From Luminiphilus sp. (GTDB taxonomy: Bacteria > Pseudomonadota > Gammaproteobacteria > Pseudomonadales > Halieaceae), in NCBI GenBank assembly GCA_029251065.1, contig JAQXEB010000247.1, positions 1 to 35,748 on the forward strand: 35,748 nucleotides of DNA, in the 5' to 3' direction. This document shows positions 7,245-14,494 of this stretch, in pieces. The position numbers and the translations under genes are program-made. Numbering within the stretch: position 1 is the stretch's first letter; each line of letters starts with the position of its first letter. The notes below the pieces were generated by a model. The model was given only the letters and a program-made list of their open reading frames with translations. It was not told the origin of the DNA and ran no database searches.

Positions 7245-9715
7245 AATCACCCATTGCCGCTTCTTTTAGGTTACTGCTTCGTGACTGGCGAGGTGGGGAG
7301 CTCGGTGTTCTTTTTAGCGCGTTATTACTAGCCGTCACGGTGGTGGTTGCCATCAGTGGCTTTGTTAATCGGCTGCAGTTCAATTTGGAACGTGAGTCGG
7401 CCAGTTTTCTGGCCGCTGATTTAGTGGTTTCGAGCGCCAAGCCCGTCCCGTTGGAATGGCGTGCGAAAGTCGACACTGAGGGCTTGCAGCGGGGGGAGAC
7501 CATCACATTTTCATCCATGGTGATCTCTGACAACGATGAAATGTTTCTTGCGTCAGTTAAAGCGGTGGGGGGCGGCTATCCGCTCAGAGGGTCGCTGTCT
7601 GTCGACGTTGGCTCGGCGCAGCCGTCGAGTCGTTTACCGGCTCCTGGAAGTGTGTTTCTTGCGCCACGACTGGTCCAGCAGTTGCGAGTTGCAGTCGGGG
7701 ACGCTGTCTATGTGGGTGATGCCACGTTGACGGTGACTGGAACCTTGCTCAGCGAGCCGGACTCAACGAGTGGTTTTTTCGGTTACGGGCCAAGACTGGT
7801 CATGAACTCAGCGGATTTGGACGCCACCGGCATTGTGCAGCCGGGAAGCCGCGTAACCTACCGGTTACTCGTTGCCGGCTCGTCAAATCAGCTTGAGTCT
7901 TTTCGAGACTGGGTTGATCCGCAGCTCACCCAAGGGCAGCGGTTACTGAGTGTGGACGAGTCACAGCCGGGTATCGGCGCGACACTGGAGCGCGCCAGAG
8001 GGTTTTTGTTACTCGCGGGCAGCTTGGGCGTGATGCTGGCAGCGGCCGCGATTTTAGTGGCTGCTCGACGATTCGGCGAGCGCCATACTGATCAAGTGGC
8101 CGTCATGAAAAGCCTCGGCGCCACCAAACGCATGATTCAGCAGCTCTACGCGCTGAGCCTCACCTGGCTCGGTCTTCTCTCTATTGTGTTGGGAAGTGGC
8201 ATCGGTTGGCTGGCACAGAGCGCAATGTTCAACGCGCTGGCCGATCAGCTGCCGGGTGAGATCAACCGCATTGGTGTGACGCCCTATCTGACGGGTGCTG
8301 TCACAGCACTGGTTTGCGTTGGGTTTTTTGCTTGGCCGCCGCTTGCGCGACTCGGGGGCGTCTCGCCACTGCGGGTCATTCGCCGAGAGACGACCATTGC
8401 CAATTCGACCCGCGCACTCGATTTGCTGCTGGGCGCCGCATCGCTGGGACTCTTGATGCTGTGGTACAGCCGCGACCTGCAATTAACGGCCGCGTTACTT
8501 GGGGCCGTTGCGATCACGGTTGGTCTGGGTTTTTTCGTGGCCCATGGTTTATTGGGTGGAACGCGTCAGATTGGCAGCAACGCCGGTAGCGTCTGGCGGC
8601 TCGCACTGGCCGGCATGCAGCGCAGAGGCAATTCGAGTGCGTTTCAGGTCGTGATATTCGGTATCGCAATCATGCTGTTGTTGGTGTTAACCGCGGTGCG
8701 AACAAGCCTTCTTGACCAGTGGCGGCTGCAGATTCCAGAGGGTACGCCCAATCACTTCGTGCTTAACGTGTCGCCCTCCGATGAGGCGCGACTGCTGACA
8801 TTTTTTAGCGAGAGAGAGATCGAAGTGGGTGAGCTGTATCCGGCCGCAAGAGGACGGGTTATGGCGGTTAATAATGCGCCCTTACCTGATCGCGATTCTG
8901 CTGAGGGTGGAGCGCGCCAGCGCGAGGCTAATTTTACCTCGACCGATACTGCACCTGAGGGAAATGAGATTGTCGAAGGTGCGTGGTGGAGCGTAGGCAC
9001 GGATGCTGCACTGGTGTCTTTGGAGGACGGGTTTGCACAAGATATCGGTGCGCGCGTGGGTGATCAGCTCACCATTCGCATTGCAGCTGACGAGTTCTCG
9101 GTCGAGGTGGCCAGCATTCGTAAAGTCAATTGGGAGTCAATGCAGCCTAACTTCTTTGTGATCTTCCCGGATCAATTATTACTGAAGTTCCCCAACATGT
9201 TGTTCACCAGCTTTTATCTCGAACCCGACGAGAAGCGCCGCGTAGGAGAGCTTCTCGATGTCATACCGACGCTGACCATCATAGAACTGGATGTGGCGAT
9301 CGCTGAGATCAAAACAATTATCGATCAAGTCAGTCAGGCCATTGAGCTGGTCTTAATTGTTATCCTCGTCGCAGGGGCCTTAGTGTTGATCGCTGGTGTG
9401 AGCGCCAGCGTCGATGAGCGTCTTCATGAAAGCGCTATTTTGAGAGCGTTGGGTGCCGGTCGTGGGACGCTCTTGGGAGCCGTTGCCATCGAATTTGCGG
9501 CGATGGGGTCGCTCGCTGGGGTGTTGGCGATTTTGGGATCGGAGGCTGCGGGCTGGGCGCTTCAAACGCAAATGCTGGAACTTGACTACCAAGTGCAGTG
9601 GATCCTGTGGCCCATGGGTATTGGCCTCGGGGCGATCATCATTGGTGGGCTGGGAACCTTTGCCTGTCGTCGTGTGGTGTCTGCACCGCCACTGAAGGTG
9701 CTCCGGGAGCTCTAG
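7241..9715 (+). CDS. ybbP: FtsX/LolE-like ABC permease YbbP
   Basis: An 824-residue permease matching the large YbbP family (about 800 residues in E. coli). A first membrane helix lies at about residues 21-42 (LGVLFSALLLAVTVVVAISGF). A large extracytoplasmic region follows, then an FtsX domain from about residue 257 (LLLAGSLGVMLAAAAILVAA, then VAVMKSLGATKR). Further helices come next, then a second extracytoplasmic region (about 480-690), and a C-terminal FtsX domain ending in RRVVSAPPLKVLREL. The two FtsX repeats with the periplasmic domains define a type VII (MacB/LolCDE-like) exporter or lipid/protein extractor. It is coupled to ybbA by a 4-base overlap. No outer-membrane or periplasmic adaptor is encoded beside it. 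Confidence 0.93.
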   Translation: MKSPIAASFRLLLRDWRGGELGVLFSALLLAVTVVVAISGFVNRLQFNLERESASFLAADLVVSSAKPVPLEWRAKVDTEGLQRGETITFSSMVISDNDEMFLASVKAVGGGYPLRGSLSVDVGSAQPSSRLPAPGSVFLAPRLVQQLRVAVGDAVYVGDATLTVTGTLLSEPDSTSGFFGYGPRLVMNSADLDATGIVQPGSRVTYRLLVAGSSNQLESFRDWVDPQLTQGQRLLSVDESQPGIGATLERARGFLLLAGSLGVMLAAAAILVAARRFGERHTDQVAVMKSLGATKRMIQQLYALSLTWLGLLSIVLGSGIGWLAQSAMFNALADQLPGEINRIGVTPYLTGAVTALVCVGFFAWPPLARLGGVSPLRVIRRETTIANSTRALDLLLGAASLGLLMLWYSRDLQLTAALLGAVAITVGLGFFVAHGLLGGTRQIGSNAGSVWRLALAGMQRRGNSSAFQVVIFGIAIMLLLVLTAVRTSLLDQWRLQIPEGTPNHFVLNVSPSDEARLLTFFSEREIEVGELYPAARGRVMAVNNAPLPDRDSAEGGARQREANFTSTDTAPEGNEIVEGAWWSVGTDAALVSLEDGFAQDIGARVGDQLTIRIAADEFSVEVASIRKVNWESMQPNFFVIFPDQLLLKFPNMLFTSFYLEPDEKRRVGELLDVIPTLTIIELDVAIAEIKTIIDQVSQAIELVLIVILVAGALVLIAGVSASVDERLHESAILRALGAGRGTLLGAVAIEFAAMGSLAGVLAILGSEAAGWALQTQMLELDYQVQWILWPMGIGLGAIIIGGLGTFACRRVVSAPPLKVLREL

Positions 9716-9732
9716 TGTGCACTCCCGGGCAC
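9698..9732. terminator. GC-rich hairpin between convergent ybbP and mdh
   Basis: GTGC (9698-9701) plus CCGGGAG (9703-9709) pairs with CTCCCGG (9722-9728) plus GCAC (9729-9732), an 11-pair stem with a single bulged T at 9702. The ybbP stop codon (9713-9715) lies in the 12-base loop. Neither strand has a T tract after the stem, so it is not a standard intrinsic terminator. It may stabilise or punctuate both mRNA 3' ends in the 24-base gap between the two convergent genes. The structure is seen directly; the role is inferred. Confidence 0.4.
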
Positions 9733-9739
9733 CCAGGAT

Positions 9740-10720
9740 TTACCCGAGCAGGTGACGAACCGCCTCGCGTTCCTCACTGAGTTCTTGTGCGGTCGCATCC
9801 ATTCTTACGCGACTGAATTCGTTGATCTCAACGCCTTCGACGACTTGGTAGGCGCCGTCTTTACAGACGCACGGGAACGAATAAATCAAACCTTCTGGAA
9901 CACCATACGCACCGGTTGAAAGCACACCCATAGACGTCCAATCATTTTCCGCCGTTCCAAGCGCCCAGGTGCGCATATGGTCAATGGCGGCGTTTGCAGC
10001 CGACGCAGCCGACGAGGCCCCTCGCGCCTTAATAATCGCCGCGCCGCGCTGTTGCACGGTAGGGATGAACGTGTTTTCGAACCAGCCCTGATCCACTAAT
10101 TCGATCGCGGACTCGCCATTGATGCGAGTGTTGTAAAGGTCGGGGTACTGTGTTGCCGAGTGGTTGCCCCAAATGGTCATGTGGGTCACGTCTGTCGTTT
10201 GTGTCCCTGTCTTCTGCGCAATCTGCGTGATCGCACGGTTGTGGTCGAGTCGCGTCATCGCCGTGAACTGAGTGCCTGCAATGTCGGGCGCATTATGCAT
10301 CGCGATCAGCGCATTTGTGTTCGCAGGATTGCCCACGACCAACACTTTGATATTGCGACTCGCCACCGCGTTCATGGCCTGACCCTGCGCCGAAAAAATA
10401 GCCGCGTTGGCTTCTAAGAGGTCTTTTCTTTCCATACCGGGACCGCGCGGTCGCGCGCCTACTAAGAGCGCGTAATCGGTGTCGGCGAAGGCAACGTTTG
10501 GATCATCGCTACAGGTGATGCCAGCAAGTAAAGGAAAGGCGCAGTCGTCGAGTTCCATTCGCACACCCTCTAGCGCATCGAGGGCAGGGGTAATGTCCAG
10601 AAGATTGAGCCTTACTGGTTGGTCGTCGCCGAGCATCGCGCCTGAGGCGATTCGGAAAAGTAGCGCGTAACCAATTTGACCAGCTGCGCCTGTGACGGTG
10701 ACCGTAACGGGTGTCTTCAT
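9740..10720 (-). CDS. mdh: NAD-dependent malate dehydrogenase
   Basis: A 326-residue malate dehydrogenase of the cytosolic-like (type 2) branch, oxidising malate to oxaloacetate in the citric acid cycle. The Rossmann motif is GAAGQIG (11-17). Substrate and catalytic residues are visible: R92 and R98 in GARPRGPGMERKDLL, N131 in VVGNPANTN, D159 and R162 in TRLDHNRA, and the catalytic H187 in WGNHSATQ. The arginine-rich mobile loop marks it as malate rather than lactate dehydrogenase. A clear ribosome site AGGAGA (complement of 10726-10731) lies 5 bases before the ATG. The gene is divergent from ttcA across a 170-base gap and convergent with ybbP. gltA, the next enzyme of the cycle, is also in this window but about 24 kb away. 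Confidence 0.96.
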   Translation of the reverse strand: MKTPVTVTVTGAAGQIGYALLFRIASGAMLGDDQPVRLNLLDITPALDALEGVRMELDDCAFPLLAGITCSDDPNVAFADTDYALLVGARPRGPGMERKDLLEANAAIFSAQGQAMNAVASRNIKVLVVGNPANTNALIAMHNAPDIAGTQFTAMTRLDHNRAITQIAQKTGTQTTDVTHMTIWGNHSATQYPDLYNTRINGESAIELVDQGWFENTFIPTVQQRGAAIIKARGASSAASAANAAIDHMRTWALGTAENDWTSMGVLSTGAYGVPEGLIYSFPCVCKDGAYQVVEGVEINEFSRVRMDATAQELSEEREAVRHLLG

Positions 10721-10794
10721 GGGTATCTCCTGATAATTCGGGTGTTGGGAACAGTGCGACGCGGATTTTCATCCTCTCATGAGCAAACTGCAAG

Positions 10795-10807
10795 TGCGTT
10801 TTACGCA
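10795..10807. promoter_or_regulatory. Inverted repeat in the mdh/ttcA divergent intergenic region
   Basis: TGCGT-TTT-ACGCA is a perfect 5+5 inverted repeat in the 170-base gap (10721-10890) that must hold the promoters of mdh (minus) and ttcA (plus). On the plus strand a TATTAT (10810-10815) follows directly and could be a -10 element of the ttcA-ccm operon, but no good -35 is seen at the right distance. The repeat could be an operator or a small hairpin; I do not recognise the motif. The rest of the gap shows nothing else I can name. Confidence 0.25.
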
Positions 10808-10890
10808 GGTATTATGTTTATTCAGGTCAGTAATTTTGCTTCGGCAACCGCCTAGAACTATCATCCGCGTTTTAGATTTGTGATCTGAGC

Positions 10891-11793
10891 ATGAGTCAAA
10901 CCTCCAAATGGGCAGAAGACGACACGCCCCGCGAGCATCAGCCGCTTGCCGCTGACCGCCGTAAGTTGTCTTACAGCCATAATAAGGTGCGAAAACGTCT
11001 GCGCCGATTAGTCGGGCAGGCGATTGCAGACTACAACATGATCGAAGAGGGTGATCGTGTCATGGTGTGTCTCTCGGGCGGGAAAGACTCTTACACAATG
11101 CTCGATATTCTTTTGCAGTTGCAGCGCAGCGCGCCGATTGAGTTTGAAATTATTGCAGTCAACCTCGATCAGAAACAGCCTGATTTTCCTGAGGAGATTC
11201 TGCCTGAATACCTCGAATCAATAGGTGTCGCCTACTATGTTCTAGAACGGGATACCTACAGTGTTGTGCGCTCGGTGATTCCCGAAGGTAAAACCACCTG
11301 TGGGCTTTGCAGTAGGCTGCGCCGAGGCACGTTGTATGGTTTTGCGGAGAGCATTGGTGCGCATAAAATCGCACTGGGGCACCATCGTGATGACATTGTG
11401 GAAACACTCTTCCTCAATATGTTCTTTGGCGGCAAGCTCAAGGCTATGCCTCCGAAGTTACTGAGTGATGACCGGAAGAATGTGGTTATCCGTCCGTTGG
11501 CGTACTGCAAAGAGACCGACATCGAAGCTTACGCATCGTACGAGGCGTATCCGATTATCCCCTGTAACTTATGTGGTTCTCAGGAGAACTTGCAGCGTGC
11601 TGAAGTGAAACGCATGCTTCGTGATTGGGAGCGGCAGTACCCCGGGCGGACAGAGACGATTTTCAAGTCAATCCGCAATGTTGCGCCTTCTCAACTTGCC
11701 GACCGTGAATTATTCGACTTTGAGACCTTAAGCGTCGGACGAGAAGCAATGAGTGACGCCATCCTACCGATCATCAAAACGGTGTCATTGTGA
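10891..11793 (+). CDS. ttcA: tRNA 2-thiocytidine biosynthesis protein TtcA
   Basis: A 300-residue TtcA, which thiolates C32 of certain tRNAs using ATP and a cubane iron-sulfur cluster. The PP-loop ATP site is CLSGGKDSYTML (SGGKDS at 62-67). The CxxC pair C137/C140 (TTCGLCSRLRRG) and C225/C228 (IPCNLCGSQ) supply the cluster ligands known in the family. LGHHRDDIVETLFLNMF is also characteristic. A weak ribosome site precedes the ATG. The stop overlaps the GTG start of ccmA (GTGA, 11790-11793), so the ccm cluster is probably co-transcribed from the promoter before ttcA. The link between an iron-sulfur tRNA enzyme and cytochrome c maturation is not a textbook operon. Confidence 0.96.
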   Translation: MSQTSKWAEDDTPREHQPLAADRRKLSYSHNKVRKRLRRLVGQAIADYNMIEEGDRVMVCLSGGKDSYTMLDILLQLQRSAPIEFEIIAVNLDQKQPDFPEEILPEYLESIGVAYYVLERDTYSVVRSVIPEGKTTCGLCSRLRRGTLYGFAESIGAHKIALGHHRDDIVETLFLNMFFGGKLKAMPPKLLSDDRKNVVIRPLAYCKETDIEAYASYEAYPIIPCNLCGSQENLQRAEVKRMLRDWERQYPGRTETIFKSIRNVAPSQLADRELFDFETLSVGREAMSDAILPIIKTVSL

Positions 11794-12392
11794 CTGAACC
11801 CTTGCTAATGGCCCATGAGCTCTCTATTCAAAAGGGGGTGCGGGCCTTACTCAGTAATGTGAGCCTAACGGTGAATCAGGGCGATGTGTGGCAGCTTGCG
11901 GGAGGAAATGGCGTCGGAAAGACCTCGCTACTCCGGGCCTTTGCTAGGCTTGCGCGTATCGAAGTTTTTGGGCGGTTGGAGCGGTGCGAGGATGTACTCT
12001 ACAGTGGTCATTCTGCCGCATTGAAGGGCGCGTTAACGCCGAGACAAAACTTGATGACGCACCCGTCTGGGTTGAATGCGCCAAGCGACATGGCGATCGA
12101 CACAGCGCTTGAAGCCGTCGGGGTTCTCAGTCACGCCGATGTTCAGACCGCGCGTCTGTCGGCAGGCCAAAAGCGGCGAGTGGCCCTCGCGCGGCTTTTT
12201 TTACCCTCGCCCCGCCTTTGGCTGCTTGACGAACCCTTTACCGCACTCGATGTGCAGGGTGTCAAAGTCTTGGAAGCGCGTTTTTTGGAGCACGCGCGCA
12301 GTGGCGGTGCAGTCGTATTCACCAGTCACCAGTCGGCTGCTTTGGGTGATGAGCTCAAAGTGTTGAATTTGGAGCACTACTGCGGTGACTGA
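11790..12392 (+). CDS. ccmA: Haem exporter ATP-binding protein CcmA
   Basis: A 200-residue ATPase of the CcmAB transporter of cytochrome c maturation System I. Walker A is GGNGVGKT (38-45), the signature is LSAGQKRR (123-130; LSAGQ is typical of CcmA), Walker B is LWLLDEPFTALD (143-154), and the switch histidine lies in TSHQ. In E. coli CcmA drives the release of holo-CcmE from CcmCD by ATP hydrolysis. The start is GTG overlapping the ttcA stop; no better ATG lies nearby. The 3' end overlaps ccmB by 8 bases. Confidence 0.95.
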   Translation: MTEPLLMAHELSIQKGVRALLSNVSLTVNQGDVWQLAGGNGVGKTSLLRAFARLARIEVFGRLERCEDVLYSGHSAALKGALTPRQNLMTHPSGLNAPSDMAIDTALEAVGVLSHADVQTARLSAGQKRRVALARLFLPSPRLWLLDEPFTALDVQGVKVLEARFLEHARSGGAVVFTSHQSAALGDELKVLNLEHYCGD

Positions 12393-13080
12393 TCAGGCGG
12401 GCATCGATACTCTTCAATACTTGAGAGGTCAAACCGCTCGACATGTTCGTTTGCAGCTTGCCTCTCCCAGCGAGATCGTAAATCCGCTGCTCTTCTTTTT
12501 GTTAGTCGTTATTTTATTTCCCTTGGGCTTGGGGCCGGATCCCGAGCGACTGGCGTTGTTGGCTCCCGGTATTTTGTGGGTTGTGGCCTTGCTGGCGAAT
12601 CTAATGATCTGCATGCGGTTATTTGTGGATGATTTTGAGGACGGCAGTCTGGAGCAATTGGCGATGGCCAGCATGCCGCTTGCGTTGTCCGTCATACCCC
12701 AACTACTCGCCGCGTGGATGACGGGTGGACTTGTGCTGAGTCTCGCTGCGCCATTATTTGGAATGATGTTGGGTTTACCTGTCTCAGCCGCTCCTGTTTT
12801 GGTGGCGAGTTTATTGATGGGGACTGCCATTATGTTACTGCTGGGTGCGGTCGGTGCCGCACTCACCGTGGGCGTGCGTAGGGGTGGCATATTACTCGCC
12901 CTGCTGATCTTGCCGTTGTATATACCGGTACTCATCGCGGGGACGCGAGCGCTCGACGAGGCGCTGCACTCAGGTGACCCTGCGGTTGCGCTGGCTTTTC
13001 TCGGTGCCGGTGTGACTGGGGGACTGCTGCTGGCACCGCTGGCGATTGCCGCTGGACTGAGAGTGTCTTTAGAGCTGTGA
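12385..13080 (+). CDS. ccmB: Haem exporter permease CcmB
   Basis: A 231-residue integral membrane protein with about six hydrophobic helices, the usual CcmB length. The N-terminal part has the family pattern NPLLFFLLVVILFPLGLGP, then GILWVVALLANLMICMRLF and DDFEDGSLEQL. Together with CcmA and CcmC it forms the complex that releases haem-loaded CcmE. The start is GTG at 12385, inside the end of ccmA; no ATG is available nearby. The next gene, ccmC, begins 39 bases after its stop. Confidence 0.94.
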   Translation: MTDQAGIDTLQYLRGQTARHVRLQLASPSEIVNPLLFFLLVVILFPLGLGPDPERLALLAPGILWVVALLANLMICMRLFVDDFEDGSLEQLAMASMPLALSVIPQLLAAWMTGGLVLSLAAPLFGMMLGLPVSAAPVLVASLLMGTAIMLLLGAVGAALTVGVRRGGILLALLILPLYIPVLIAGTRALDEALHSGDPAVALAFLGAGVTGGLLLAPLAIAAGLRVSLEL

Positions 13081-13119
13081 TGACCCCCATTTTTGACGTT
13101 TAACGGATATACTCACTTT

Positions 13120-13854
13120 ATGTGGCGCATTATTCATCAATTAGGATCCCCTCCTTGGGTTTATCGGTTTTGTGACCGGGTAATTCCCTGGCTCCTGCCC
13201 TTGACCGCGGTTGCATTGATCGTCGGCAGTACGTGGGGTTTGTTGTTCGCGCCAACCGATTACAAGCAGGGAGATTCCTATCGAATCATTTACATTCATG
13301 TGCCTGCTGCAGTGGTGTCACTAGCCGGTTATTACATTATGGCGTTTGCGGGTTTAGTAAGCCTGGTTTGGCGGATTAAACTGGCGGATCTTGCGATGAG
13401 GGCGGCTGCGCCGATTGGCGCGGCGTTTACTGCGGTGGCGCTGATCACTGGTGCGATTTGGGGCAAGCCCACTTGGGGTGCCTGGTGGGTGTGGGATGCT
13501 CGCGTGACATCGATGCTCATTTTGTTTTTTTTGTACGTGGGTGTCATTGCACTGTTTGAGGCCTATGACAATAAAACAATTGCCGCACGCGCCTGCGCAA
13601 TTTTGAGTTTGGTTGGAACCGTTAATATTCCCATCATTTATAAATCTGTTGATTGGTGGTATTCGCTGCATCAGCCGGCATCGATTAAGTTTACGGGTAG
13701 CTCAGCCATTGATGCGTCGATGCTGTATCCGTTGTTGGGCATGATCGTGGCGTTCTACGCGTTGTTTGCACTGCTCCTGATGCTTAATCTCAAACAGTCA
13801 CTGACGTCTGAGTATGCGCAGTCCAATTGGTTGATCAAAAGGATAACGACCTAG
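13120..13854 (+). CDS. ccmC: Haem-handling protein CcmC
   Basis: A 244-residue, six-helix member of the haem-handling protein family. CcmC loads haem onto CcmE in the periplasm through its WWD domain. The motif WGAWWVWDARVTS is present, and conserved histidines flank it (YIHVPAA upstream and SLHQPASI downstream). A TTG at 13093 could extend the frame by nine codons. I prefer the ATG at 13120 because MWRIIHQLGSPPWVYRF aligns with the E. coli start MWKTLHQLAIPPRLYQ. The small ccmD follows after 2 bases. Confidence 0.95.
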   Translation: MWRIIHQLGSPPWVYRFCDRVIPWLLPLTAVALIVGSTWGLLFAPTDYKQGDSYRIIYIHVPAAVVSLAGYYIMAFAGLVSLVWRIKLADLAMRAAAPIGAAFTAVALITGAIWGKPTWGAWWVWDARVTSMLILFFLYVGVIALFEAYDNKTIAARACAILSLVGTVNIPIIYKSVDWWYSLHQPASIKFTGSSAIDASMLYPLLGMIVAFYALFALLLMLNLKQSLTSEYAQSNWLIKRITT

Positions 13855-13856
13855 CC

Positions 13857-14048
13857 ATGCAGTTTGATTCGTTTGCCGCAGCAGTAACAATGGGTGGGCA
13901 CGGCGGTTTTGTTTGGGCGGCTTACGCCATTACCTTCGTCGTGATTCTCGTGATGATCGTGCGCCCAGTGATGAATACTCGATCCATGAAAGGCACGATT
14001 CAGCGAGAGTTTGATCGTAAACAGGCTCATGAAAAGGATGCTTCCTAG
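13857..14048 (+). CDS. ccmD: Haem exporter subunit CcmD
   Basis: A 63-residue membrane protein with one helix (about residues 17-37, FVWAAYAITFVVILVMIVRPV) preceded by the GGHGGFVWAAY pattern typical of CcmD and followed by a basic cytoplasmic tail. CcmD holds CcmC and CcmE together and is needed for release of holo-CcmE. The start is the ATG at 13857, 2 bases after the ccmC stop. An in-frame start 30 bases upstream falls inside ccmC and is not needed. Size and position between ccmC and ccmE support the call as much as sequence does. Confidence 0.9.
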   Translation: MQFDSFAAAVTMGGHGGFVWAAYAITFVVILVMIVRPVMNTRSMKGTIQREFDRKQAHEKDAS

Positions 14049-14050
14049 CC

Positions 14051-14494
14051 ATGCACCCCAAGCGAAAACAGCGACTTATTATGGTCTTGGTCGTTGTGGT
14101 GTTATCCAGCGCCACGATTGGTCTCATCGCCTATGCACTGCGCGGCAACATTAATCTATTTTACTCCCCGTCGGAGGTTGCGACGGGAGAGGCGCCGGTG
14201 GATCGTCAGATCCGTGTGGGCGGGATGGTCGTCGAGGGCAGTGTTAAACGGGCGAGCGACCGTTTAGAGACCCGCTTTGCGGTGACAGACTATGCCCACG
14301 CGATCACGGTATCGTACGACGGAATTCTCCCCGACTTATTCGCTGAGGGTGAAGGGGTTGTGGCCACCGGGGTTTTGGGCCCAGATGGGACCGTGACAGC
14401 GACGGAGGTACTCGCAAAGCACGATGAGAACTACATGCCCCCTGAAGTGGCTGAGGCGCTCGAGAATGCTCGCGCTACTGAGGTGCAACCGTGA
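14051..14494 (+). CDS. ccmE: Periplasmic haem chaperone CcmE
   Basis: A 147-residue haem chaperone with an N-terminal anchor (about residues 10-30, LIMVLVVVVLSSATIGLIAYAL), an OB-fold domain, and the covalent haem attachment histidine H124 in VLAKHDENYMPPEV. The E. coli equivalent is LAKHDENYTPPEV. It carries haem from CcmC to the CcmF/H ligase. The start is 2 bases after ccmD, and the stop overlaps the GTG of ccmF (14491-14494). All key residues are present. Confidence 0.96.
   Translation: MHPKRKQRLIMVLVVVVLSSATIGLIAYALRGNINLFYSPSEVATGEAPVDRQIRVGGMVVEGSVKRASDRLETRFAVTDYAHAITVSYDGILPDLFAEGEGVVATGVLGPDGTVTATEVLAKHDENYMPPEVAEALENARATEVQP

Noticed and set aside
13093..13119. TTG start extending ccmC by nine codons
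   Set aside because: The ATG at 13120 matches the conserved CcmC N-terminus, and the extension has no family similarity.
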